DNA of 64,000 bases from Paenibacillus hunanensis (GCF_014645615.1 NZ_BMMB01000001.1:744001-808000); one strand, 5' to 3'; counted from the stretch's first letter, positions 19,601 to 28,114 are shown. Numbers and translations: made by a program. Notes: a model not told the origin generated them from the letters alone.

Positions 19601-20415
19601 ATCTATCTGGTCACCCACTGGATGACTACGAAGATGCCATCGAGCAATCCGGTTTATCACGATTGATGAATCTACATGAAGCGGCAGATGATTCAATTGT
19701 GGCGGTTGCGGGTATGGTTGTTTCACTCAAGGCAATTACGACCAAGCAGGGCAAGTCGATGGCATTTATGGAGATGGAAGACCAGATTGAGAAATGTGAA
19801 GTGGTCATGTTCCCTGAAATCTGGCGTAAATGTCGTGAGCTGGTCGATAAGGGCGTACTGCTGATTGTACGCGGACGCTTGCAGCAGGACGACGAGAGCT
19901 TCAAGCTGCTGGCAGAGGAGGTTGTCTCATTGACTCCATCCGCAGCAGCCGAGATGGCAGACAAGGTCAAGCAGCGGGCGCAAGCCACACGAAGCAAGAA
20001 GCCGGAGCGCAGTGAAGCTGCATCTGCAAGTCGTGCTACGGGTACAGGGGCATCGACAACAGCGACAAGCACGCGAACCTCGCATACCAAGTCGTCGACC
20101 TCGACTGTCAATGTGACCCGAACGGCTTCGAGTGATACAGAGGCTAACGTGAAGACCGAATCTGCTCCAGCGCAAGAGCGTACGCCTAAGCAGCACGTAT
20201 ATATCAAAATTACACGCGAAGCTCAGCAGGCAGGACAGCTAGAGCAGCTCAAACAGCTGTTAGCGGATCATCCGGGTCAGCTCGGTACGATGCTCTTTTA
20301 TGAAGAGGGGCAGAAGCTGCTTGATCTTAGCGGAAGCTATCGTATCAAGCCGTCACCAGCATTATTTAGCGCCATTGAGCAGATGCTGGGCGAAGGCACG
20401 GTGCGTGTGAAGTAA
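16654..20415 (+). CDS. dnaE: DNA polymerase III alpha subunit DnaE
   Basis: A 1253-residue replicative polymerase subunit. A PHP domain opens the protein (HLHVHSEYSLLDGAARI); the palm has GPGRGSSAGS (about 363) and the catalytic PDIDIDF (404-410); then the fingers, a tandem HhH region and an OB fold (about 1000-1080). Bacillus DnaE extends RNA primers before PolC takes over; the same is assumed here. It is longer than B. subtilis DnaE (1115), mainly from two inserts: a Ser/Thr/Asp-rich loop near 820-848 and a Thr/Ser/Ala-rich low-complexity segment near 1104-1180 before the C-terminal domain. ATG 16654 has an AGGGAAG-type SD. Confidence 0.95.
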   Translation: MTPFVHLHVHSEYSLLDGAARIHDLVSRAAASGMTSLALTDHGVMYGAIPFYKACLQHGIKPIIGCEAYYTAGSRREKAARKDQPIHHLLLLAKNETGYRNLMKLCSIGHLEGFHYKPRIDGEALRQYHEGIICLSACLGGEIPQHLLHGEPELAKQAAQRYLDIFGEDFYIELQDHGLAEQKKVTPQLIALARELNIPLVATNDVHYLTEDDAKTQDVLICIGTGKTVDDESRLRIPTNQLYLKDGEQMATLFRHVPEAITNTERIAEKCELTIPLGQPLLPSYHPLPDDWSAERYLEQLCHEGLERRYADGELWNDTNERSKLEERLAYELSVIGSMGFADYFLIVWDFMSFAHRAGIATGPGRGSSAGSLVAYVLGITNVDPIRYKLLFERFLNPERVSMPDIDIDFSDLRRDEMIDYVVSKYGRDRVAQIITFGTLAARAAVRDVGRALAVPYADTDRAAKLIPAQIGVTIQRALEQVPELRERYEKSAAVRELIDTAIKVEGMPRHASTHAAGVVISSGPLTDVVPLQEGSEHAVLTQYAMENLEAIGMLKMDFLGLRTLSIIERCLQWIQEQTGETIDFNHISVEDKLTYYMLSQGDTMGVFQLESAGIRRVLRDLKPSEFEDIVSVNALYRPGPMDFIPRYIDGKHGRITVEYPHPDLKPILEDTYGIIVYQEQIMQIASLMAGFSLGEADLLRRAVSKKKREVLDQEREHFVRGSLKLGYTEKDANTVYDMIVRFADYGFPRAHATAYGVLAFQTAYLKAHYPVQFIASMLTAVMGTHRKVAEYVLECQRIGVEVLPPDIHLSGVNFTPVLEESSTDSSTSIADQNDGATATDDQPELRLYQGGGHIRFGLGAVKNVGTQAINSIIKERQERPFDSLVDFCRRVDPKACNKRVIESLIQAGAFDSLPGHRAQLLQMLDETIKEAAKWRKEREELQIEMFDFDLGEKPNWEVSYPDVPPFTAGEQLEFERELLGLYLSGHPLDDYEDAIEQSGLSRLMNLHEAADDSIVAVAGMVVSLKAITTKQGKSMAFMEMEDQIEKCEVVMFPEIWRKCRELVDKGVLLIVRGRLQQDDESFKLLAEEVVSLTPSAAAEMADKVKQRAQATRSKKPERSEAASASRATGTGASTTATSTRTSHTKSSTSTVNVTRTASSDTEANVKTESAPAQERTPKQHVYIKITREAQQAGQLEQLKQLLADHPGQLGTMLFYEEGQKLLDLSGSYRIKPSPALFSAIEQMLGEGTVRVK

Positions 20416-20538
20416 CGCGTAAAGTTCATCGCTGGATGCTGGCAAGCCATTGCTGGACGGCTTTAATGAAGTAGCAAGCATGGATTTTACGATTGGTTTG
20501 ATCTGCGTTAAACTCGTTTTTTCATCCATTCCCTTTGG

Positions 20539-20580
20539 AATCGATCCATCTGATAGACGATACAGGTGGATCGATTTATT
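20539..20580 (+). terminator. Inverted repeat, possible dnaE terminator
   Basis: AATCGATCCA (20539-20548) and TGGATCGATT (20567-20576) are exact inverted copies around an 18-nt loop. The tail is only TATTG, so termination is uncertain and an operator role for accDA is possible. The rest of 20416-20836 has a possible promoter near 20590-20620 (TTGTTG, then TATGGT 16 bases on) and no gene. Confidence 0.4.
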
Positions 20581-20836
20581 GTGTTGTCTCTTTGTTGCGG
20601 TAAAAAAGTGTGGTATGGTATCATTATCCCATTATGTGGGCTTACCACGTCCGGTTTTCACATCCCTGATGATCTGCCAGCAGACAGGTCCGGATGAAGT
20701 CCGGTTATACACGTTATTGATCTGGTAGCGCATACGCGCCTTAGGGCACAGCGCGCTAGCAGAATTACACGCTAATCATGCAGCAAACGCACATTGATAA
20801 ACCGGGGAATAAGTATACGTCTGAAGAGGTGTAGTT

Positions 20837-21739
20837 GTGTTTAGAGATTTATTCCAAAAGAAAAAAAAATATGCGACCATTCCTTCACAACGTTGGAGCA
20901 ATGAGCCCGCATCAGATGATGAGCAGCCACAGGAACGCCCAAAACGTGAAATTCCCGAAGGCCTGATGAACAAGTGCAGCAAATGTGGCACGATTCATTA
21001 CAGTAAAGAGCTCGAAAAGAACCTTAAGGTATGCAGCAATTGTGGCTACCATATGCGTCTAAATGCGATCGAACGCATCGTTATGACTGTGGACGAGGGT
21101 AAATTCACCGAGATGGATGCAGGATTGGAATCGATCGATCCGCTGAACTTCCCAGGCTACGCGCAAAAGCTGGAGCAGCAAAAGATGAACTCGGGTCTAC
21201 GTGACGCGGTAATTACCGGTCAAGGCGAGATTGATGGTCATCCGGTTATGCTTGCTGTAATGAGCTTTGACTTTTTCAGCGGTAGTATGGGCTCGGTTGT
21301 TGGGGAAAAAATTACCCGTGCTATCGAAGCAGCTGACGAGCGTGGCTTGCCACTAATCATGTTCTCCACTTCTGGCGGAGCACGGATGCAGGAAAGCATC
21401 ATCAGTCTGATGCAAATGGCGAAGACAAGCGCAGCGCTTGCACGCTATCAGGAGAACGGCGGACTGTACATATCCGTCATTACCGATCCAACGATGGGTG
21501 GCGTATCCGCCAGCTTTGCGATGCTGGGCGATATTATTATCGCTGAGCCGGGCGCACTGTTTGGCTTTGCTGGACGCATCGTTATTGAACAGACGATCCG
21601 TCAAAAGCTGCCGGATAACTTCCAGACTGCCGAGTTCAACCTGGAGCACGGACAGCTGGATATGGTCACACATCGTAAGGATATGAAGTCCATGCTGGGC
21701 GATCTGCTGGACTATCATACGGGAAAAGGGGGATTTTAA
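20837..21739 (+). CDS. accD: Acetyl-CoA carboxylase carboxyltransferase beta subunit
   Basis: The 300-residue AccD. It pairs with AccA to transfer the carboxyl group from biotin to acetyl-CoA, giving malonyl-CoA for fatty-acid synthesis. The N-terminal zinc ribbon [13 protein letters not shown]...CSNCG (about 47-70) is characteristic, followed by the carboxyltransferase fold with SGGARMQES and [19 protein letters not shown] 20837 follows an AGAGGTG-type SD. Its stop codon abuts the accA start, so the subunits are made from one message. No FapR-type site is evident upstream. Confidence 0.95.
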   Translation: MFRDLFQKKKKYATIPSQRWSNEPASDDEQPQERPKREIPEGLMNKCSKCGTIHYSKELEKNLKVCSNCGYHMRLNAIERIVMTVDEGKFTEMDAGLESIDPLNFPGYAQKLEQQKMNSGLRDAVITGQGEIDGHPVMLAVMSFDFFSGSMGSVVGEKITRAIEAADERGLPLIMFSTSGGARMQESIISLMQMAKTSAALARYQENGGLYISVITDPTMGGVSASFAMLGDIIIAEPGALFGFAGRIVIEQTIRQKLPDNFQTAEFNLEHGQLDMVTHRKDMKSMLGDLLDYHTGKGGF

Positions 21740-22846
21740 GTGGCAGGAGAGATGCCTTTTGAAATGCCTCTCGTTGAATTGCGCAAAAAAATCGACGAGC
21801 TGAAGCAGTTTAGCCAGGATAAGGAAATTGATTTTACCGACGAAATTAACCGTCTGGAAGAGCGTTATCGCCAGATGGAAGGTGAAATTTATACGAATAT
21901 CAGTGCCGCGCAGAAAATGCATCTGGCGCGTAATCAGCAGCGTCCAACAACGCTTGATCTGATCCCGCTGATCTTCACCGACTTTATCGAGCTGCATGGC
22001 GACCGCATGTTCGGTGACGATCTGGCAATCGTGGGAGGTCTCGCACGTCTGGAAGGCAAGCCGGTAACGATTATCGGTCACCAGCGTGGTAAAGATACAA
22101 AGGATAATATTGCCCGTTTCTTCGGTAGTCCGCACCCGGAGGGATTCCGCAAATCGATCCGTCTGATGAAGCAAGCCGAGAAATTTGGACGTCCGATTGT
22201 GACATTTATTGATACCAAAGGTGCGTATCCGGGTAATACAGCAGAGGAGCGCGGTCAGTCTGAAGCGATCGCTCGCAGTCTGTGGGAGATGGCGAAGCTT
22301 CGTGTGCCAGTAGTGTGTGTAGTTATCGGTGAAGGCGGTAGTGGCGGCGCGCTGGCGATTGCTGTCGGTAATCGGGTACTAATGCTGGAGCATGCGATCT
22401 ATTCTGCTATTTCGCCTAATGGTGCAGCCTCCATTCTGTGGAAGGATGCGTCCAAGGCAGATCAAGCAGCCGAAGCGATGAAGATCACAGCAGAGGATCT
22501 GCTGGGAATGGAAATCATCGAAGGCATCGTGCCAGAGCCACAAGGCGGAGCGCACAAGGATTATGAGGAAACAGCTGCTGCGATCAAGCAGGAACTGCTT
22601 CACCATTTACAAGAGCTTGCTGGGATGGATGCAGAAGCGCTTGTATTGGATCGTTATAACAAATTCCGCAAAATTGGCGAATTTGTAGAAAAGCAGATTT
22701 CGACCAGCTTCGGAACACCCGATCAACAGGAACAAGGCACGGAGGCGACAGAGCAAGTAGCAGTCGCCGATGAAGACAGTGAGCATCTGTCTTCGGTTAC
22801 GAACGCTTTCCATAACAGTGATTCGACGGATGCACTGCCTCACTAA
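21740..22846 (+). CDS. accA: Acetyl-CoA carboxylase carboxyltransferase alpha subunit
   Basis: The 368-residue AccA, partner of AccD in malonyl-CoA formation. The conserved core runs to about residue 320, with [33 protein letters not shown] and [14 protein letters not shown]. After it is an extra tail of about 45 residues rich in Gln, Glu, Asp and Ser that is not part of the usual enzyme and looks disordered. GTG 21740 directly follows the accD stop; an SD of AAAAGGGGGA lies at the accD end, so translation is probably coupled. In B. subtilis pfkA comes next; here pyk follows after 250 nt with no pfkA remnant. Confidence 0.95.
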   Translation: MAGEMPFEMPLVELRKKIDELKQFSQDKEIDFTDEINRLEERYRQMEGEIYTNISAAQKMHLARNQQRPTTLDLIPLIFTDFIELHGDRMFGDDLAIVGGLARLEGKPVTIIGHQRGKDTKDNIARFFGSPHPEGFRKSIRLMKQAEKFGRPIVTFIDTKGAYPGNTAEERGQSEAIARSLWEMAKLRVPVVCVVIGEGGSGGALAIAVGNRVLMLEHAIYSAISPNGAASILWKDASKADQAAEAMKITAEDLLGMEIIEGIVPEPQGGAHKDYEETAAAIKQELLHHLQELAGMDAEALVLDRYNKFRKIGEFVEKQISTSFGTPDQQEQGTEATEQVAVADEDSEHLSSVTNAFHNSDSTDALPH

Positions 22847-23096
22847 GTGCTCCCATCGTCACAGCGTGTAATCATCGATGCCGTCCATGCCTCCCGGCAG
22901 GGAAGGTCATGGGCGGTATTGGTGCGTTTGGGAGGATATGGATGGCGACAGGGTGGCGGGATAAATATTGTCCATCTCCTGTATACAAAAGCGCGAATTT
23001 GTAGTAAATTTAATTGTTGGGGCCTGTTTGCTGTGAGGCGACAGGTTATGTTGGAAAACACACAATAGAGAGCCTTGAAAACGGAGGAAATCAATT

Positions 23097-24521
23097 ATGC
23101 GCAAAACGAAGATTGTATGTACGATTGGACCTGCAAGTGAGTCCCTGGAGAACACAAAGAAGCTGATCATGGCAGGTATGAACGTAGCCCGTCTGAACTT
23201 CTCTCACGGTGATTTCGAAGAGCACGGCAACCGTATCAAAAACATTAAGCAGGCAACCCAGGAGCTGGGCAAAACTGTAGCGATTCTGCTGGATACAAAG
23301 GGTCCTGAGATCCGTATCGGCAAGCTGAAAGAAGAGCCTATCGATCTGGTACAAGATGAGTACATCACGCTGACTACCGAAGAGATTCTGGGCGACCAGC
23401 ATCGTCTGACTGTATCCTATCAGGATCTGCCAAGCGACGTTGAAGTAGGCTCCACAATTCTGATCGACGACGGTCTGATCGGACTGAGCGTTGTACAGGT
23501 ACAAGGTACAGAGATCAAGTGCCGTATCGTAAACGGTGGTCAAATCAAAGGCCGTAAAGGTGTAAACGTACCGGGCGTAAACATCTCCCTGCCAGGCATC
23601 ACAGAAAAAGATGCGAATGACATTATTTTCGGTATTGAGCAGGGTGTTGACTTCATCGCTGCCTCCTTCGTGCGTAAAGCAAGCGACGTACTGGAAATTC
23701 GCGAGTTGCTGGAGCAAAAAGGTGCTAAGCACGTTCAAATCATCTCCAAAATCGAGAACCAGCAAGGTGTAGACAACCTGGAAGAAATTCTGGAAGTGTC
23801 TGACGGTCTGATGGTAGCTCGTGGTGACCTCGGCGTAGAAATCCCAGCTGAGCAAGTACCACTGGTACAAAAACAAATGATCGAAAAATGTAACCGTGCC
23901 GGCAAACCGGTAATCACGGCTACACAAATGCTGGATTCCATGCAACGTAACCCGCGTCCGACTCGTGCGGAAGCAAGTGACGTAGCGAATGCAATCTTCG
24001 ACGGTACAGATGCAATCATGCTGTCCGGCGAAACAGCTGCGGGTAAATACCCAGTAGAATCCGTACTGACAATGTCCCGTATCGCTGAAAAAGCGGAATC
24101 TGCACTGAACTATCGTGAGATCTTCCTGAAGCAAAGCCATGCACAGCAAACAACAGTAACGGAAGCAATCAGCCAATCCGTAGCAAGCTGCGCAATGGAT
24201 CTGAATGCAACAGCGATCATTTCCTCTACAGAGTCCGGTCACACGGCTCGCGTGGTAGCGAAATATCGTCCACAGGCACCAATCATCGCGGTAACAACGA
24301 ACGAGCAAACGATGCGTCGTCTGTCTCTGGCTTGGGGCGTGCATCCGGTTAAAGGTTCACAGGCTCACTCCACAGACGAGCTGTTCAACGTTGCTCTGCA
24401 AGGTGGTAAAGATTCCGGTCTGCTCAAAGATGGCGATCTGGTTGTAATCACAGCTGGTATCCCACTGGGTAAATCCGGTTCCACAAACCTGATCAAAGTA
24501 GCACAAATGTCCTCGAACTAA
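23097..24521 (+). CDS. pyk: Pyruvate kinase
   Basis: A 474-residue glycolytic enzyme converting phosphoenolpyruvate and ADP to pyruvate and ATP. It has the N-terminal TIGPAS, NFSHG, the substrate/metal motif [19 protein letters not shown], and TATQMLDSM with the [11 protein letters not shown] region, then the C-terminal allosteric domain. It lacks the extra PEP-utiliser-like domain of B. subtilis Pyk (585 residues). ATG 23097 follows GGAGGA at a good distance. It appears to have its own promoter in the 250-nt gap after accA and its own terminator at 24550. Very regular codon use suggests high expression. Confidence 0.96.
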   Translation: MRKTKIVCTIGPASESLENTKKLIMAGMNVARLNFSHGDFEEHGNRIKNIKQATQELGKTVAILLDTKGPEIRIGKLKEEPIDLVQDEYITLTTEEILGDQHRLTVSYQDLPSDVEVGSTILIDDGLIGLSVVQVQGTEIKCRIVNGGQIKGRKGVNVPGVNISLPGITEKDANDIIFGIEQGVDFIAASFVRKASDVLEIRELLEQKGAKHVQIISKIENQQGVDNLEEILEVSDGLMVARGDLGVEIPAEQVPLVQKQMIEKCNRAGKPVITATQMLDSMQRNPRPTRAEASDVANAIFDGTDAIMLSGETAAGKYPVESVLTMSRIAEKAESALNYREIFLKQSHAQQTTVTEAISQSVASCAMDLNATAIISSTESGHTARVVAKYRPQAPIIAVTTNEQTMRRLSLAWGVHPVKGSQAHSTDELFNVALQGGKDSGLLKDGDLVVITAGIPLGKSGSTNLIKVAQMSSN

Positions 24522-24549
24522 TCGAAGACCTGTGCTGTATAGCATAAGC

Positions 24550-24582
24550 AAAAAAGCAGTGGCATTGTCCATTGCTTTTTTT
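24550..24582 (+). terminator. Terminator of pyk
   Basis: AAAAAAGCAGTGG (24550-24562) pairs with CCATTGCTTTTTT (24569-24581) with one G-T pair, followed by T. It directly precedes the 70-bp repeat array. Confidence 0.85.
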
Positions 24583-24624
24583 GCTGATTTTAGAAACGAA
24601 AAGTATGCTAATACGTACACATCA

Positions 24625-24862
24625 GTGTGAGCGGCCTCCTCACACGGGGTGAAATGAAAAAAGGATTTTTGCGAAGCAAAATATCCATACTACAGTGTGA
24701 GCGACCTCCTCACACGCGGTCAAATGAAAAAAGGATTTTTGCAAAGCAAAATATCCATACTACAGTGTGAGCGACCTCCTCACACGGGGTGAAATAAAAA
24801 AAGGATTTTTGCAAAGCAAAATATCCATTCTTCAAAGTGTGAGCGACCTCCTCACACGTCAT
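24625..24862. repeat. Tandem 70-bp double-hairpin repeats, three and a half copies
   Basis: Units start at 24625, 24695, 24765 and 24837 (periods 70, 70, 72; the last is only the first hairpin). Each holds hairpin 1, GTGTGAG, a 7-nt loop, CTCACAC (21 nt), then GGGGTGAAAT and an A run, then hairpin 2, GGATTTTTGC, a 3-nt loop, GCAAAATATCC with one bulged T. Unit-to-unit differences fall mostly in loops and linkers. A diverged single copy is at 45914. There are no unique spacers, so it is not CRISPR. It fills the pyk-thioesterase gap. Confidence 0.9.
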
Positions 24863-24937
24863 CCAATGAAAAAGCGGCTATACGTTCGTCTACCTATAGC
24901 CTTGAACAGACTGCAATGATGATTGGGAGAGTGAAGT

Positions 24938-25456
24938 ATGAGTAAGCAACAATTGAATCTGCCTAGTAACTGGCATGGGATTGCTTTTCGTGTTCGTTAT
25001 CAGGAGAATGACCCGATGGGTGTCGTGTATCATACCAACTATTTGAACTGGTTTGAATTGGGACGTACGGAGATGATTCGTGATCTGGGCTTCCGTTATC
25101 GCGATATGGAGCAGGCAGGCGTGCTGCTGCCGCTAATCGATGCTTCCCTGGCGTATGGTCGTCCAGCCAGATATGATGACCGAGTAGCCGTATATACACG
25201 TATTGTAAATTTCTCGCGTCTTCGGATTGACTACGAGTATCGTATCCATCTACTCGCGGATGATGATCTGTCAGTAGGCGATGCATCGGCAGCGGGGACA
25301 AGACCGATATTTACAGCAGACGATAAGCTGCCCGGCGAGCCGCTTACGAGTGGTTCAACACGGCATGTATGGGTGAATCGTGAGTTCGCTCCGATCCGGC
25401 TTGATAAAGTGTTGCCATCGCTGTATGATGCACTTGTACGGTCCTTGCAGGACTAG
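24938..25456 (+). CDS. YbgC-like acyl-CoA thioesterase
   Basis: A 172-residue single-hotdog thioesterase. FRVRYQENDPMGVVYHTNYLNWFELGRTEMIRDLG contains the 4HBT-family Asp (YQENDPMGVVYHTNY) and continues into the long central helix. It would hydrolyse acyl-CoA thioesters; the chain is not predictable. ATG 24938 follows GGGAGAG. The fxsA start lies 16 nt after its stop, so the two are probably one operon. Residues about 112-130 (DDLSVGDASAAGTRPIF) look like a small loop insertion. Confidence 0.85.
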   Translation: MSKQQLNLPSNWHGIAFRVRYQENDPMGVVYHTNYLNWFELGRTEMIRDLGFRYRDMEQAGVLLPLIDASLAYGRPARYDDRVAVYTRIVNFSRLRIDYEYRIHLLADDDLSVGDASAAGTRPIFTADDKLPGEPLTSGSTRHVWVNREFAPIRLDKVLPSLYDALVRSLQD

Positions 25457-25472
25457 AGAGGAGAGCTATCGT

Positions 25473-25865
25473 TTGAAAAAGTGGATTGCTGCATGCATTA
25501 TTATTATACCGCTACTGGAGTGGTACGTTTTCCTACAAATGATTGATTGGATCGGCGGCTGGAATACGCTATTTCTGCTTATTGTGACATCGTTGATTGG
25601 CGTAGTGATGATGCGCTTTGAAGGTCGCAAGGTGCTTGAAGATACACGTGCTCTAATTGAAGCGAATCAGCCACCAGGACGTAAAATGCTCGATGGATTA
25701 TGTGTGTTTATCGGTGGTATTATGCTCGTCCTGCCTGGTTTTGTATTGGATGTAGTAGGCTTCACGCTTGTATTTCCACTCACCCGACCACTTTATCGCA
25801 ATTTGCTGCTCAAATGGATTGAAAAGCGTATGAAAAATGGCTCGATTACGATTTATCGTCCATAA
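25473..25865 (+). CDS. fxsA: FxsA family membrane protein
   Basis: A 130-residue protein with three or four hydrophobic segments (KWIAACIIIIPLLEWYVF, LFLLIVTSLIGVVMM, GLCVFIGGIMLVLPGFVLD) and the FxsA-family feature FEGRKVLEDTRALIEANQPPG. E. coli FxsA relieves exclusion of phage T7 by F plasmid; its normal role is unknown. TTG 25473 is preferred because GAGAGGAGAG lies a normal distance upstream; the frame is open further upstream only within the thioesterase gene. Conserved position next to ytvI/citZ is typical of this group. Confidence 0.88.
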   Translation: MKKWIAACIIIIPLLEWYVFLQMIDWIGGWNTLFLLIVTSLIGVVMMRFEGRKVLEDTRALIEANQPPGRKMLDGLCVFIGGIMLVLPGFVLDVVGFTLVFPLTRPLYRNLLLKWIEKRMKNGSITIYRP

Positions 25866-25936
25866 ACATAAGCGATAGTGCTTATGCGAACTTTTGAATT
25901 TGATAATGACCACCTTATTCATGGTGATCAAAATAG

Positions 25937-25997
25937 AAGCCTTTCATCGTCATCGAAGTGGAGCAGTCCACTTGCCAGACGGTGAAAGGCTTTATTT
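25937..25997. terminator. Bidirectional terminator between fxsA and ytvI
   Basis: AAGCCTTTCA (25937-25946) pairs with TGAAAGGCTTT (25983-25993), extended by TCGTC/GACGG, with an inner GTGGA/TCCAC hairpin. T-rich on both sides. The remainder of 25998-26211 shows nothing clear. Confidence 0.75.
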
Positions 25998-26211
25998 GTG
26001 CAGGTATTCATAAAATACGTTGATGAAGCGTATACGCAAATTTGCATAAATGTAAGTTGCATGAATGTAAGCCGTACAGAGCGAAGTCGATCCCCTTAAT
26101 CTTTATGAAAGGGTATCTTCTCTTAGTAAAACCTCAGCAAGACAGATTGCGTACATACGCTAGATAAGTGAAGTCATATCTTTTCAGAAAGTACGATTCC
26201 ATAGGTATTCC

Positions 26212-27327
26212 TCAGCGAACCTTCCCATTTACAATATAATTCCGCAGATCGCGAAATACATTGGCACGATTAAGCGCGGCTACCAGTACGAGTGTAACAG
26301 GCCCGATAATCAGACCGAGTGCGCCGAATAGCTTCAAGCCGACGAACATACTGATAAGTGTTGCTAGTGGATCAAGCCCGACATTGCTGGCAAGGATTTT
26401 CGGCTCCATCATCTGGCGTACGATCAATACAATCACATACAGTACACCCAGACCGATACCGAGTCCTACATTGTCGCTCATAAAGCTATAGATGGCCCAC
26501 GGCACCATCACAATCCCAACGCCGAGATAGGGCAGCAGATCGACCAGCCCGATGAGCAGACCGATAATCAGCGCAGAAGGCACCTGCAAAATAAATAAGC
26601 CTACGATCACGATCAAGCCTGTAATCGAAATCAAAATGACCTGTGCCTTAATATAGCCGAATAGAGCCTTTTGCAGATCGTTCCAGATCGCGGTTGCAGG
26701 CTGCCGCACAGTAGCAGGGAACCAGCCGGATACGATACGAGTATGCCGCTCCCAGCTATTACTAATGAAGAAAGCTGACAGCACAACGACTACGATAATC
26801 CAGGCAAAGTTAGGTAGCGCCGTCAGGAAATCAAGCACATAATTCAAAATGCTTGTGACGATTCCGCTAACCATGCCGGTTAAACTTTGCGTGGTCTGTG
26901 TCAAATTGTCATTCAAGGCGCCCTGCGCTTGTCCCTGCTGTAAAAAGCCGTTGATCTGATCAATGATCGACTGAATACGATCATTTTTCGTCCAGCCGAC
27001 AAACATGTCACGCCAGCTATCAATATGATCGTTAAACGAGTCCATTAAAGAGATCGTTTCCTGCACCAGTCGTGTAATCAGCAGCGATAGAATCGTGATC
27101 AGACCGCCAAAATATAGCAGCAACGAAAGGGATACAGCAAGCCAGCGCGGAAAGCGGAGCCGCTTTTGCAGTAAACGTACCAGTGGGTTCATCGAATAAG
27201 CGAATAGCCACGCCAGTAATAGTGGATAAAGTAAGGGAAACAGATAGCGTACGCCGATAATTGTCAAAACAATGATGATCAGCACCCAGACTCCCCGCAA
27301 AATCCGTCCACGGATAATAGGATTCAA
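26212..27327 (-). CDS. ytvI: Sporulation integral membrane protein YtvI (AI-2E family)
   Basis: A 371-residue protein with about eight membrane segments in AI-2E transporter arrangement: two N-terminal helices, a long extracytoplasmic stretch (about 80-160) with QQGQAQGALNDNLTQTTQ, then C-terminal helices with GLLIGLVDLLPYLGVGIVMVPW and MEPKILASNVGLDPLATLISMFVGLKLFGALGLIIGP (family core). YtvI is known as a sporulation-associated protein; transport substrate unknown. TTG 27327 is chosen because AAAGGAG lies ten bases upstream; the frame remains open 21 codons further without an SD. It is divergent from citZ. Confidence 0.85.
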   Translation of the reverse strand: MNPIIRGRILRGVWVLIIIVLTIIGVRYLFPLLYPLLLAWLFAYSMNPLVRLLQKRLRFPRWLAVSLSLLLYFGGLITILSLLITRLVQETISLMDSFNDHIDSWRDMFVGWTKNDRIQSIIDQINGFLQQGQAQGALNDNLTQTTQSLTGMVSGIVTSILNYVLDFLTALPNFAWIIVVVVLSAFFISNSWERHTRIVSGWFPATVRQPATAIWNDLQKALFGYIKAQVILISITGLIVIVGLFILQVPSALIIGLLIGLVDLLPYLGVGIVMVPWAIYSFMSDNVGLGIGLGVLYVIVLIVRQMMEPKILASNVGLDPLATLISMFVGLKLFGALGLIIGPVTLVLVAALNRANVFRDLRNYIVNGKVR

Positions 27328-27675
27328 GTAGTTTGTACTCCTTTCGATCGATCTATAGTGCCAGACAGCAAAATTCGATCTACTCGCCATGCCAGCAATA
27401 TTATGTAATACCGTTCATAGTAAGAGTTAAACGAGCAAGCAGACCTTTGAAACGAATTCAGCTAGCAAGCGATATTCATTATTTTGCTCCGATTCTGATA
27501 ATATACATTCGTGGGTGTGACAGTAAACCGATATGGAGAAGAATTGTGAGGTATGTATATGTAATTAAAATATGAAAATGAGTTTGCTATTCGTGATTGA
27601 AGCAAAATGTATACAGGCTAGCGAATTATAATCCAACGCGATGCACTATAATGAATGATTTGAATATTTATTCTT

Positions 27676-27844
27676 TATAATGAATATATAAACGAAAACT
27701 GAACTGTTGATGGATATAAGTTTTAACTGCGCATACCCTGTGCAGACGATATATCCCGTAACCAATAATGCTGTCTACACCGTCACTAATCGTCTATTTC
27801 CAAGCGAGCCGATGATCCTTTAACGCTCACAAGGCTCGCTTTTT
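27676..27844 (+). ncRNA. Possible small transcript ending at an orphan terminator
   Basis: A clean hairpin, AGCGAGCC (27803-27810) with GGCTCGCT (27833-27840) followed by TTTT, sits 330 nt upstream of citZ with no plus-strand gene before it. A TATAAT lies at about 27676 but has no good -35, so the promoter is not secure. It may be a small RNA, or a leader/attenuator fragment. Confidence 0.3.
27803..27844 (+). terminator. Orphan terminator upstream of citZ
   Basis: An 8-bp GC-rich perfect stem, 22-nt loop and T4 tail on the plus strand. No coding sequence lies between the ytvI start (27327) and here. AT-rich sequence on both sides shows no other gene. Confidence 0.6.
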
Positions 27845-27929
27845 AACTTCCAGAATAAAGGAAAAAACGTTGATAAAATGGTAAATTTCACAGTAATCTA
27901 TTAGGTATGCAAAGGTTTACAAAAAAAAG

Positions 27930-27944
27930 TTATCCTCGTGATAA
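27930..27944. promoter_or_regulatory. Dyad TTATC-N5-GATAA upstream of citZ
   Basis: An exact 5-bp inverted repeat with a 5-nt spacer, just upstream of TATACT (27955-27960), a plausible -10. The spacing to the gene suits a repressor operator. It does not match the B. subtilis CcpC pattern (ATAA, seven bases, TTAT). Confidence 0.4.
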
Positions 27945-28094
27945 AACAATTTGATATACTAACAATATCTACTTTTGTTCACAAGTCCGTCAAAATAAAG
28001 TATGATGATATAAGGTTCTTGGAAGGTTAGTGGCAGGTGTAAGGTCCGGCGATGACAATTTACCCCGATTCCTGCATACAGTAATCTTCATTTT

Positions 28095-28114
28095 TTACAT
28101 TTTTAAAAATGTAA
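28095..28114. promoter_or_regulatory. Perfect 20-bp palindrome in the citZ leader
   Basis: TTACATTTTTAAAAATGTAA is a perfect palindrome, 59 bases before the citZ ATG. Chance occurrence is unlikely even in AT-rich DNA. It could bind a dimeric repressor, or form a hairpin if transcribed. No regulator family is assigned. Confidence 0.55.

Noticed and set aside
20416..20836. Riboswitch or T-box between dnaE and accD
   Set aside because: One inverted repeat is present, but no conserved T-box or riboswitch core was recognised.
23091..24344. Long open frame on the minus strand opposite pyk (and similar ones opposite icd, citZ, bglP and accA)
   Set aside because: Each lies antisense to a clearly conserved gene with strong codon bias, has Cys/Tyr/Phe/His-rich sequence without known motifs, and no ribosome binding site.
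24656..24772. Small open frame within the 70-bp repeats starting with ATGAAAAAAGG behind GGGGTG
   Set aside because: The frame arises from repeat sequence; the period of 70 is not a multiple of three, so the peptide is not repeated, and the later unit loses the ATG.
24625..24862. CRISPR-like array
   Set aside because: Units are contiguous 70-bp repeats with no unique spacers, and no cas gene is present. The 37-bp repeats at 50661 fail for the same reason.
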